Shown here one piece after another: positions 29,147 to 37,587 of a stretch of 64,000 nt of DNA. The translations under genes and the position numbers were made by a program. Source of the stretch: Archangium gephyra. Lineage in GTDB: Bacteria > Myxococcota > Myxococcia > Myxococcales > Myxococcaceae. The stretch covers positions 8,580,501-8,644,500 of the forward strand of contig NZ_CP011509.1 of the NCBI RefSeq assembly GCF_001027285.1. The letters run 5' to 3'. The notes below the pieces were generated by a model. That model saw only the letters and a program-made list of their open reading frames with translations, did not search any database and was not told the origin of the DNA. Each line of letters opens with the position of its first letter. Position 1 is the stretch's first letter.

Positions 29147-32012
29147 TCAACGCTCTGTGAAGAGAGAACGACGCCGCGTCCGCCGTAGCTGAACAGTGGA
29201 CAGGAGCAATAGCCACGCAACGGACGCGGCACCGCCGCCCGCTCGGCAGCCACAGCCCGTCTCCGCGTTTTCGTAGGAGCCGGGAATGCGCTCCACCACG
29301 GTGGGCTCCGGGGGCGGGGGGGTGGAGGAGGAGGCGGCGGCGGGGGATCCGCCTTCGTCTCGGCTTCCCACTGGTTGGGCGCCCCGAGGACGGGAGCTGG
29401 CGGATCCTCGGCCGGTGGCGCAGGAGCCATGGCCAGCACGCCCGTGCGTGAGAGGAAGGACCCCATCAGCCAGGCCCGCCGCGAAGGGCTGACGAGGCCC
29501 TCGAAGGGCATGCCCAGGAAGAGCACCTGGCCGCCCGGAGCCGAGGCCACGCCGGCCACCTGACTCGTTCCCGTGTAGCTCAATACCGGAGTTCCACCCG
29601 TCAGCGGGGTCAGGGCATCGGTCGTCCCCACGGGGAAGGAGCCGAAGGTCCCATTGTCGAGCACCCCGCCCGAGAGCGCCTTCAGCCACCCGTCCGGCAG
29701 GCCGTCCACCGAAAGAATGGAGGCCGAGCCGCCCAGCGAGGCCTGGAGCACTTCCGACAGGAAGGACTGTTCCGCCGTACCTCCCACGGAGAGGGCGGAA
29801 GCCACATGGCTGCCCGACAGCAGCAGATGGCCCCCCCGGTGACGAAGGTGCGCATCAGATCCAACTCGGCGGCCCCAGGTCCCGCGCCCCCCTCCCCGCC
29901 GCGTCCGGTGAACCAGTCCAGCACCCGGTAGCCCACGGGCGTGAGGAGGCCCTGCGCGAGCGCCGGGCTGGTGGCTCCATCGAAGGCCACTCCGTGCTGA
30001 GCCACCGCTTCTCCGTGACGGCGCAGGCTCGTGCCGTCGTTCATGGCCTCCAGCAACTGGCGCCAAGGGGAACCCAGCGCGTACGCCGAGAGATCGTCCA
30101 CTCGCGCGAGCCCCTCGTCCATGCGGCGGAAGGCGTTGATCACCAGCACTTGCGACACACTGCCCGCCTCCGGCAAGCGCACGCCCACCACGTCCGAGGG
30201 GAACGACTCACCTCCGGCATTGAGGGATGCCACCCGGAAGTAGCGGGTGGTGCCCGGTGCCAGCGTGACGGAGAAGGAGGTGGAATCCGCCTCCGTCCCA
30301 TCGTCCCAGGCCAGCCCGTCCGCGCTCTGGTAGAGGCGGTAGCGGGTGGCCGCATGGCCCCCCAGGTCGAGTGTGTCCGTGGCCGGCATGGCCCACTTCA
30401 CCTCTACCCGTCCACTGCCAGCGTTGCGCGCCACCAACGCGGAGGGAGGTTCGGGCGGCAGATGCACGTCCTTGCCGTCCCGCGTGGCGAAGTACTTGAT
30501 GAGGCCCTGGAGCATGGCGCGTGCGGCCACCCGGCGGAACTCCGGCCGCTTCAGGAACGCGGCGTCCGCGGGATGGTCGTGGTAGGCGACCTCCAGGAGG
30601 ACCGAGGGCATCTCCGGGTTGTGAGCCGGGTTCACCTCCCCCAGGTTGGCCGAGCGCAACGAGCGCACCCGCCAGGTCGGCTCTATCGCGTTGCGGATGT
30701 CCTGCGTCAGTTCCCCCAGCAGACTGCGCGCGAGCACGTCGCTGCCGGGCACGCCGGTGAAGTTCAGTGTTCCGTCCACGGGATTGGGCCCGTAGACGTA
30801 GGCCTCGGTGCCGCGGAACCTGTCATCGGGCGTCGACAGTCCGGAGGCATTCGTGTGCCAGGCGACGTAGACGGCGTCCTCCCCGTCCTCGTGCAGCCAG
30901 GCGGCGAACCGGGGGCGCGAGGAGACGTCATCGTTGCGCTCGTTGGAGAGCGCGTTGACACCCGAGGGCGCGAAGACCGAGGGCGGCGCGCCACTGAACT
31001 GGGTGTGATAGCGCGCACACTCCTCGAAGCGCGGCCGGGACAGGGGCGCGAGCGTCCCGTCACCGATGGCACCACTGCCCCCGCCGAAGCGCACCGCGTC
31101 CAGGGACACGTTGCCCGAAGCCGTCGAGTCATTGAGCGCCACCACCGAGCCCGTCTCGGGGTGCAGGCCCGCCCGGAAGTAGAAGCGGCCCAGCAGTACC
31201 CACGTGCCCCCGTGGCGGCGCTGATTCACCCGGAAGTGGCTCTCGCCGCCCGCGTGCCGCACCACGTAGTGCGCGTCCGGCACACGGGCCGAGTACGCGC
31301 TGTAGGCGACATACACGTGGTAGGCGCCATCCGCCGGAATCGTGGGCGCCCAGGTGGCCTGCGCCGTGGCCGTGGGCGCGGCATTCATCAGCCGGTTGCC
31401 TCCCAGCTCGAAGGGCCGCACGGCGTTCCCCATCGGCACCGGCGGCGGACCCCAGCCCGCCAGCGTGGAGGTGGAGAAGAGCGCCGAGGGCCCCTGCTCC
31501 GAGTAGCCCGCCCCTCCATTGTTGAGGATGACCATGCGCGGGTTGAGGTCCGACTCGCGCACGGGAATCACCGTGGCGCCCGCCCCCGTGAGCATCGGCA
31601 GCAGGTACTGGTTGAGCGTCTCGATGGAGATCAGGTCCTCGACGACGTCGTTCGTGTTGCCCCGCTGGGTGGCCCACCGGCCCAGGGGCGAGCTGCGATA
31701 GAAGCCGTGCCCCGGGCTCAGGTAGATCGTCTTTCCCGACAGGGCCCCGGTGCGGAGGCGCGTCTGCGGCACGCCCGCGAGCGCCGACACGGCTCCCGTG
31801 GGCTCTTCGCGGCGCACCAGGGGTGGCTCGGAAGACAGCCAGCGTGTCTCGTGGGGCCTCGGGCCGGGGAGCGGCACATAGACGGCACCCGGCGGCTCCA
31901 GGCCGCAATCTTGGGAGAAGGAGCCATCGTCCTGGGCCTGGCTGATGCCCGGCAGGCAGAGCAGCGAGACCAGCACCCAGGCGGTGGCACGTACGTGAGC
32001 AGGAAGGGCCAT
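29147..32012 (-). pseudogene. N-acetylmuramoyl-L-alanine amidase with MYXO-CTERM tail, two frame breaks
   Basis: From ATG 32012 a signal peptide (ending GISQAQ) is followed by a zinc-amidase domain: LSPGHGFYRSS, IETLNQYLLPML, AWHTNASG and PSVLLEVAYHDH with the catalytic Glu. A fibronectin type III domain follows (PPSALVARNAGSGRVEVKW, YRLYQSADG). The frame breaks at a run of seven C (29831-29837); the continuation (HLLLSGSHVASAL) is in a second frame. It breaks again near a run of seven G (29316-29322), and the third frame ends with a MYXO-CTERM tail: GCGC, a hydrophobic helix and RRTRRR. Each break is repaired by one added base. If intact, the enzyme would cleave peptidoglycan stem peptides at the cell surface. 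Confidence 0.8.
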
Positions 32013-32098
32013 GAGGGGGCGGACGTTAGGCCCCGGCGCGAGGGCACGCCAATCAAACCGTGAGTGCCTGCCTGCTCTCCCGCTAACCTGTCTCCGCG

Positions 32099-32782
32099 AT
32101 GAGCTCTCCCGCCCTATCACCTCCGCTTCCGCCCTCTCCCGAGAAGCAGCCGCCGCCCCATCCTCCTCGGGGCGGCTCCGGCATGCTCGCCTCCTTCCTG
32201 CACGCGTGGAACGGGCTCATCCACACCGTCGTCCACCAGCGCAACATGCGCGTCCACCTCGTCTCCGCGCTCCTCGTGGGCCTGGTGGGCAGCGGCATCG
32301 AGCTGGGGCTCGCCGAGAAGGTGACGCTCATCTTCTGCGTCCTCCTCATCTTCTTCGCGGAGATCCTCAACAGCGCGCTCGAGCACCTGGTGGACCTCGC
32401 CACCCGCCACTTCGACGAGAAGGCCCGCCTCACCAAGGACGCGGCCGCCGCTGGCGTGCTGGTGCTCGCCACCGGCACCGTCGTCATCTTCGCCGCCATC
32501 CTCGTGCACAACTGGCAGACGGTGCTCGACAGCGGGCCTCAAATCGCCCGCCAGGTGGCGCTCGGCCTGCCGCTGGCCCTGTGCGTGCTGGTGCTGGTGC
32601 TCCCCCGGCCCCGCTCCGTCTGGGTGGACCGGGTGGCCGTCGTGGGAGGTGCCGTCCTGCTCGCCGCGCTCGCCCCGCGCACCGCCAGCTCCGTCTTCAC
32701 CGCCATGAACGCCGGGTTGCTCGTCGTCGCCGGGGCCGCGGCCCGCCAGCGGCGCCTCGAGCGCGCCCGCCAACACCGCTAG
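32099..32782 (+). CDS. dgkA: Diacylglycerol kinase-type membrane enzyme (DgkA family)
   Basis: The protein has 227 residues. After a Pro-rich start, residues 29-130 contain the DgkA core: SFLHAWNGL, three membrane helices, the catalytic ILNSALEHLVDL helix and KDAAAAGV. The family phosphorylates diacylglycerol or undecaprenol using ATP. Two or three further hydrophobic segments (LGLPLALCVLVLVL, VVGGAVLLAALA) after the core make it longer than the usual 120 residues. The start is 86 bases from the divergent amidase gene, and a link to peptidoglycan lipid recycling is plausible. A bidirectional terminator follows. Confidence 0.88.
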   Translation: MSSPALSPPLPPSPEKQPPPHPPRGGSGMLASFLHAWNGLIHTVVHQRNMRVHLVSALLVGLVGSGIELGLAEKVTLIFCVLLIFFAEILNSALEHLVDLATRHFDEKARLTKDAAAAGVLVLATGTVVIFAAILVHNWQTVLDSGPQIARQVALGLPLALCVLVLVLPRPRSVWVDRVAVVGGAVLLAALAPRTASSVFTAMNAGLLVVAGAAARQRRLERARQHR

Positions 32783-32800
32783 GCGCGGCGGAACGCGGGC

Positions 32801-32830
32801 AAAAAAAAACCGGCTCCAGGCCGGTTTCTT
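32801..32830. terminator. Bidirectional terminator between dgkA and a small hypothetical gene
   Basis: A perfect 8-base stem, AAACCGGC (32807-32814) and GCCGGTTT (32820-32827), encloses the loop TCCAG. A run of nine A precedes the C (giving U on the minus transcript) and TTTCTTCC follows on the plus strand. It is suited to end dgkA and the opposite-strand gene at 32913-33158. Confidence 0.85.
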
Positions 32831-32912
32831 CCTCGCCACCTGGAGGGATGCTCGAACCCCGGGACCTGCCCGGAGCCCGGCTACCCGCCAGGGACAGCGC
32901 CAGTCTACCTGC

Positions 32913-33158
32913 TCAGGCTTCCTTGCGGAACTCCGGCCGGGCCTCGGACGTCGCCTGGGCAACGTTCTCTCCCTTGATGTCCTCCGTCACCAGGTCCAGC
33001 AGCTCCGTGGCGATGCCGATGATCTGCATGGGGGTGTAGCCGCTCGCGCGCAGCTGGTTGAAGAAGGTACGGGCGAGAATCCGGGTGCCCTGCTTGTCAG
33101 TACTCAAGGACGTGTCCTCCGAGAAGCGGTTGGACCGCGTAATCACTGGCGGTTCCAT
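32913..33158 (-). CDS. Small hypothetical cytoplasmic protein
   Basis: The protein has 81 residues from ATG 33158; a TTG two codons upstream is possible. It has no signal peptide or membrane segment. The middle (ILARTFFNQLRASGYTPMQIIGIATELLDLVTEDIKG) predicts two amphipathic helices. No family is recognised. The 256 bases upstream to the divergent oxidoreductase at 33421 hold no other gene. The downstream terminator at 32801-32830 supports its expression. Confidence 0.6.
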   Translation of the reverse strand: MEPPVITRSNRFSEDTSLSTDKQGTRILARTFFNQLRASGYTPMQIIGIATELLDLVTEDIKGENVAQATSEARPEFRKEA

Positions 33159-33420
33159 CTTCAACCCGCGTGCCAGCAGTCACCTTCCTGACGAATTCTC
33201 CATGCACTTCGGGCGGTTGAGAGAATCCAGGGGCTGGCTGGGTTGTCCGGAGATGCGAAGGGGCCTTCGCACCCCACGCGCAGCCCAGGGGGAGGGCATG
33301 CGAGGGGTGCATCGTCAAGTTCGCACCCGCTCCCTCTCGGGTGTTCAATAGCTTGCATTCGGGGGCCTGGGTGACGCACATACGCGCCCCCTGTCCCCGG
33401 CTTCAGGAGAAGAGCAGCGC

Positions 33421-35016
33421 ATGGCGTATCGCGTGAACAACATCGGGCTGTGGTTGGACGAGCCGGAAGAGCTGCTCGGCCAGCGGGCAGCCGAGAAGCT
33501 CGGAGTGACACGCGCGGACCTCGCGTCCGTGCGGGTCGTGCGCGCGGTGCTGGATGCTCGCAAGAAGGGCAGCCCCCGCTACATCTATACGCTGGAGGTG
33601 GAACTCGCCCCGGGACGCGCGCCCAAGCGGCTGCCGCCGGACGTCGGGGAGACGGCGCCTGCGCCCGAGCCTCCGCAACGCGTGAAGGAGCCGGAGCGCA
33701 TGCCGCTCATCATCGGCACCGGGCCCGCCGGCCTCTTCGCCGCGCTGGGCCTGCTGGAACGCGGCGTTCGCACCATCCTCATCGAGCGCGGCCGCGAAGT
33801 CGTGGCCCGGCGGAAAGATGTGGCGAAGCTGATGCGGGATGGCTCGCTGGACCCGGAGAGCAACATGAACTTCGGGGAGGGTGGGGCCGGCGCTTATACC
33901 GACGGCAAGCTGTCCACGCGCATCAACCACCCCATGGTGCGCAAGGTCATCGAGACGTTCGCCCGCTGCGGCGCGCCGGACCACATCCTCATCGAGGGCA
34001 AGCCGCACATCGGCTCGGACCTGCTGCCCGGCGCGGTGGCGAAGCTGCGGGACGAGCTCATCGCCGGAGGCTGCCAGGTGCTCTTCGAGCACAAGGTGGA
34101 GGACGTGCTCTACCGCGACGGCCGGGTGTCCGGCGTGCGGCTGACGGACGGGCGCACGCTGGAGAGCGACCGGGTGGTGCTCGCCCCGGGCAACTCGGCG
34201 CGCGAGCTGTATGAGCGCTTCGCCGCGGACGGGCGCGTGGTCATCGAGCCCAAGCCCTTCGCGCTCGGCTTCCGGGCCGAGCACCCGCAGGGGCTCATCA
34301 ACTCCATCCAGTACGGGAGCGCGGCGAAGAATCCGCGGCTGCCCCCCGCCGACTACAAGCTGGCGGAGAACCTGGACGTGGACGGAGAGGTGCGCGGCAT
34401 CTACTCGTTCTGCATGTGCCCGGGCGGCATCGTGGTGCCCACGCCCACCCAGGACGGGCTGCAGTGCACCAACGGCATGAGCAACTCGCGCCGCAACGCG
34501 AAGTACGCCAACGCGGGCATCGTCGTCACCGTGTCCGTGCAGGACTTCGAGCGCGAGGGCTTCACTGGTCCGCTCGCCGGCCTGGAGTTCCAGCGCCACT
34601 GGGAGTCCAAGGCGTACGAGCTGGGCGGTGGGAAGTTCTACGCTCCCGCGCAGACCATCCCCGACTACCTCGCCGGGCGCGTGAAGAAGGATCCGGGCGG
34701 CACCAGCTACCGGCCGGGGCTCGCGCACACGGACCTCAACACGCTCTTCCCGGAGCGCCTCACGCAGTCGCTGAAGCAGGCGCTCAAGGCGTTCGACCGG
34801 AAGATGCGTGGCTTCGTCAGCGACGAGGGCAAGCTCATCGGCATCGAGAGCCGCACCAGCTCGCCGGTGCGCATCACGCGCGGCGAGGACATGCAGTCCG
34901 TTTCCATGCGGGGGCTCTACCCCGCGGGCGAGGGCTGCGGTTACGCTGGTGGCATCGTCTCCTCGGCCATTGATGGACTGCGCGTGGCTGAGCAGATTGC
35001 GAGCGAGCTCGCCTGA
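33421..35016 (+). CDS. FAD-dependent oxidoreductase (COG2509-type)
   Basis: The protein has 531 residues; AGGAG precedes the ATG. An N-terminal extension of about 90 residues (YRVNNIGLWLDEPEELL) precedes the FAD-binding domain: LIIGTGPAGLFAALGLLE (about 98-115), the acidic end of strand 2 (IERGREVVARR), GGAGAYTDGKL and GYAGGIVSSAIDGL near the C-terminus, which binds FAD. CMCPGGIVV matches the conserved cysteine region of this uncharacterised family. The enzyme probably transfers electrons from NAD(P)H to an unknown acceptor. A small membrane-protein gene follows after 16 bases. Confidence 0.85.
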   Translation: MAYRVNNIGLWLDEPEELLGQRAAEKLGVTRADLASVRVVRAVLDARKKGSPRYIYTLEVELAPGRAPKRLPPDVGETAPAPEPPQRVKEPERMPLIIGTGPAGLFAALGLLERGVRTILIERGREVVARRKDVAKLMRDGSLDPESNMNFGEGGAGAYTDGKLSTRINHPMVRKVIETFARCGAPDHILIEGKPHIGSDLLPGAVAKLRDELIAGGCQVLFEHKVEDVLYRDGRVSGVRLTDGRTLESDRVVLAPGNSARELYERFAADGRVVIEPKPFALGFRAEHPQGLINSIQYGSAAKNPRLPPADYKLAENLDVDGEVRGIYSFCMCPGGIVVPTPTQDGLQCTNGMSNSRRNAKYANAGIVVTVSVQDFEREGFTGPLAGLEFQRHWESKAYELGGGKFYAPAQTIPDYLAGRVKKDPGGTSYRPGLAHTDLNTLFPERLTQSLKQALKAFDRKMRGFVSDEGKLIGIESRTSSPVRITRGEDMQSVSMRGLYPAGEGCGYAGGIVSSAIDGLRVAEQIASELA

Positions 35017-35032
35017 GCCACGGGAGGGTGTC

Positions 35033-35404
35033 ATGGGCTACCGCGTACGCACACCGGAGGGAGAGCTGGCCTACCCCACGTTGAGAGACGTGGAGGTGGC
35101 GTACATCCAGGGGCTGGTGGAGCCCACCGACGAAGTGCTCGAGGATGGACACTCCACCTGGCGCAAGGCGGCGAGCATCCCGGCGTTGGCCCGGGCCCGT
35201 CCCGAGACCCAGGGGCTCATGGGGCGGACCCAGATGTTGAGTGTCATCGCCGCGGTGGCCCTGGGGGCCGGAGCGCTGGCCCTCATCATGAGCGACTCGT
35301 GGCCCCGGCGCGGGCTGGGCATCGTCCTGGCGCTGGCCATGAGCGTGCTGCTTACCCGGATGACGGCCAAGGCCCACAAGCGGCCCGCTCCGACGAAGGA
35401 CTGA
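35033..35404 (+). CDS. Small membrane protein with N-terminal GYF-like domain
   Basis: The protein has 123 residues, starting at ATG 35033 with GGGAGGG upstream. Residues 1-55 (YRVRTPEGELAYPTLRDVEV, VLEDGHSTWRKAASIPALA) resemble the GYF_2-type domain that occurs at the start of many bacterial membrane proteins. Two hydrophobic helices follow (MLSVIAAVALGAGALALIM and LGIVLALAMSVLLT) and the tail is basic. It probably sits in the inner membrane with the GYF-like part in the cytoplasm. The substrate or partner is unknown. It is probably co-transcribed with the FAD enzyme. Confidence 0.7.
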   Translation: MGYRVRTPEGELAYPTLRDVEVAYIQGLVEPTDEVLEDGHSTWRKAASIPALARARPETQGLMGRTQMLSVIAAVALGAGALALIMSDSWPRRGLGIVLALAMSVLLTRMTAKAHKRPAPTKD

Positions 35405-35440
35405 GCGCCCCCACCCCGACCTCCCTGGGCCCCCTACCTC

Positions 35441-35473
35441 CCCTCTCCCCTCGGGAGAGGGACGGGGTGAGGG
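35441..35473 (+). repeat. Dispersed palindromic repeat, copy 1
   Basis: CCCTCTCCC, TC, GGGAGAGGG and a GGGGTGAGGG tail. It stands in the 364-base gap 35405-35768 between the GYF-like gene and the RlmI-like gene, which holds copy 2 in inverted orientation and no gene. The same element occurs at 41109 and 54736, so it is a genome-wide mobile-type repeat. Confidence 0.8.
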
Positions 35474-35560
35474 TTTCGCGTGTACCCGGGTTGCCCCTCA
35501 CACTGTCCTGCACTCGGGGACTCCGTTCTGACGTACGGGTCAGGAGAACCGGGGCAGGCA

Positions 35561-35594
35561 CCCTCACCCCGTCCCTCTCCCGGAGGGCGAGGGG
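35561..35594 (-). repeat. Dispersed palindromic repeat, copy 2 (inverted)
   Basis: CCCTCACCCC then CCCTCTCCCGGAGGGCGAGGG, reading as the reverse complement of copy 1. Together with copy 1 it gives a facing pair about 90 bases apart, so the intergenic transcript could form a large hairpin. Confidence 0.75.
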
Positions 35595-35768
35595 AAATTG
35601 ACGGATATCGGCACAGGGGATGGGGGTTGAGTGCTCCCCCGCTCCCCTGCTCCACGAGCGAGCACTCCCGCCCTCCCCGCACCTGTTCCCCACCCGCCGC
35701 ATGTTTCCCCCCATTGAGGGCACATGGCGCGCGGCCGGCACGGCGTCCGCGCAGAGGGGAGGACGGCC

Positions 35769-36908
35769 TTGTTCAACACCTATCTGTCCCGCGAGGCGGC
35801 ACGAAGGCTGAAGCACGGCGCCCCCTGGGTGCGCCGCGAGGACATCGTCTCCATGGAGGGCACCCCCTCCGCTGGTGAGGCCGTGCAGCTCCGGGACGAG
35901 GACGGGCACGTGCTCGGGCTCGCCGACGTGGACCTCGAGTCCTCCTATGCCGTGCGCCGGCTGGGCCTGCCCGATGAGTCCGCCGAGGGCATCATCCCCC
36001 GCCACGTCCGCCACGCCTTCGAGCGCCGCGCCCGCATGGTCGACGATCCGCGCTTCTGCCGCTCCATCAACGACGACGGCGACGCCCTCCCCGGCCTTAT
36101 CGTGGACCGCTACGACACGCACCTCGTCGTCCAGACGCTCACGCGCGCCATGGACGCCCGGCTGCAGGAGATCACCCGCGCCCTCGTGGAGGTCTCCGGC
36201 GCCGAGTCCGTGCTGCTGCGCAACGACACCGCCCGGCGCCGCCAGCTCGGCCTGCCCGTGCAACGGCCCCACGCCCTCTACGGCAACCCGCCCCGCTGGA
36301 GCCGCGTGCTGGAGCTCGGCGCCCGCTTCACCGTGGACCTCACCTACGGCCCGGGCGTGGGCTACCCGTACGACCAGCGCGAGCTGCGCCGCTTCCTCGC
36401 CCGCCTCTCCCAGGGCGCGCGGGTGCTCGACCCGAGCTGCCACGTGGGAGGCCTCTTCGTCCACGCCGGACGCCACGGCGCCCGCTCCGTCCTCGCCTTC
36501 GACAGCGACGCGGACACGGCGGACCTCGCCCGCGAGAATGGCGAGGCCAACGGCCTGCTGGGGCGCCTCCAGGTCGAGCGCGGGGACGCCCTCACCGTGC
36601 TGCGAAACATCCATGACACCTTCGACCTGGTGCTCCTGGACACCCCGGAGGCCACCTCCCCGCAGACCTTCATCGAGCAGGTGCGCCTGGGCCTGCACGC
36701 CACCCGCCACGGCGGCACCCTGCTCGTCGTCGGCTACCACCCGCCCCTGCCCACCGGCGGCTTCGACGACCTGATCGCCGAGGCCTGCGAGCAGGAGGGA
36801 CGCATGGGCTTCCGCTTCTCCCGGCTCGGCCTGCCCCCGGACCACCCGACCCTCGTGGGCTTCCCCGGCACGGACTACCTGTCGGGCATCGTCATCGAGG
36901 CCAGCTGA
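35769..36908 (+). CDS. RlmI/RlmK-like SAM methyltransferase homologue with altered active site
   Basis: I start the protein (379 residues) at TTG 35769 because GGGGAGG lies just upstream; ATG 35724 would add 15 residues. A PUA-like N-terminal part (SREAARRLKHGAPWVRREDI) is followed by the methyltransferase core: SAM loop LDPSCHVGGLFVHA, FDSDADTADLARENGEANG and FDLVLLDTPEA. The family's YFxDqR element is present as PYDQRELRRFL. Unlike 23S rRNA m5C methyltransferases, motif IV is DTPEA rather than DPP, and the region where the nucleophilic cysteine should stand reads LLVVGYHPP without Cys. It may be a catalytically altered rRNA-binding paralogue. It is convergent with the START-like gene. Confidence 0.8.
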   Translation: MFNTYLSREAARRLKHGAPWVRREDIVSMEGTPSAGEAVQLRDEDGHVLGLADVDLESSYAVRRLGLPDESAEGIIPRHVRHAFERRARMVDDPRFCRSINDDGDALPGLIVDRYDTHLVVQTLTRAMDARLQEITRALVEVSGAESVLLRNDTARRRQLGLPVQRPHALYGNPPRWSRVLELGARFTVDLTYGPGVGYPYDQRELRRFLARLSQGARVLDPSCHVGGLFVHAGRHGARSVLAFDSDADTADLARENGEANGLLGRLQVERGDALTVLRNIHDTFDLVLLDTPEATSPQTFIEQVRLGLHATRHGGTLLVVGYHPPLPTGGFDDLIAEACEQEGRMGFRFSRLGLPPDHPTLVGFPGTDYLSGIVIEAS

Positions 36909-36923
36909 GCACCCGGCTGCCCC

Positions 36924-37541
36924 CTACTTCTTCGCGGCGGTGGCGTGCTTGCGCACCGCCCGGAGCACGTCCGGCACCGACGTCTTGTTCGCCTTGTCGG
37001 CGATCCACTTGGGCAGCGAGCCGCCCGGATCCGTGTAGAGGTAGTAGGTGACGAACGTCTTCTTCCCCTCCTCGCGCGGCTCCAGCAGCCAGTAGCCCGT
37101 GTTCAGCTTCACCCGCACCACGCCCTGCCGCTCGGGAGGCGCCCCCTCCGTGGCCGCCGTCCAGGCCGTCTTCAGGAAGCCCTTCCCCTCCTTCCAATCC
37201 GACTCGTCCCGGATGCGGATGATGAAGTCCCGCTTGTCCACCAGCGGGGCGTTCACCAGGCAATAGAACACGGTGATCTTCCCCTCCTGCTCCGAGGACA
37301 GCACCCGGCTCTCCTCCGTGTAGGGCATGGTCTTCGTGTAGTTCGTGTAGTCACGGATGACCCGCCAGACGTCGTGGGCGGGGGCGTCCACGAGGGTGGT
37401 GGCCTTCACCTCGGAGACGGAGCCCCCCTCGGGAGTCCGGGCCAGCACGGAGATACCGTCGTCACGGGCCACCTGCTGCCAGGCCGGTTCACTCGCACCA
37501 GTCAACAGCACGAGCAGGGAGAGAGCGGGAAGTAGGGACAT
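36924..37541 (-). CDS. Exported START/SRPBCC-domain protein
   Basis: The protein has 205 residues with a short signal peptide (MSLLPALSLLVLLTGASEP). The remainder matches the SRPBCC/START fold: VKATTLVDAPAHDVWRVIRDY, MPYTEESRVL, DKRDFIIRIRDESD, a hydrophobic cavity region and a C-terminal long helix (ADKANKTSVPDVLRAVRKH). Such proteins bind a hydrophobic ligand such as a lipid. No enzyme is nearby to suggest the ligand. The gene is divergent from the YhaM-like gene, separated by 46 bases. Confidence 0.75.
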   Translation of the reverse strand: MSLLPALSLLVLLTGASEPAWQQVARDDGISVLARTPEGGSVSEVKATTLVDAPAHDVWRVIRDYTNYTKTMPYTEESRVLSSEQEGKITVFYCLVNAPLVDKRDFIIRIRDESDWKEGKGFLKTAWTAATEGAPPERQGVVRVKLNTGYWLLEPREEGKKTFVTYYLYTDPGGSLPKWIADKANKTSVPDVLRAVRKHATAAKK

Positions 37542-37587
37542 GAATCCATCCTAACCGCCTGGGTGGTGGTAGTGTCGCCGCCCGCGT

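Noticed and set aside
32828-32890. tRNA-like words (GCTCGAACCCCGGG) after the dgkA terminator
   Set aside because: A T-loop-like GTTCGA occurs on the minus strand, but neither a proper T stem nor an acceptor stem can be paired, so it is not a tRNA.
35405-35768. A coding gene in the gap before the RlmI-like gene
   Set aside because: The open frames there are readings of the palindromic repeats and have no protein-like composition or ribosome site.
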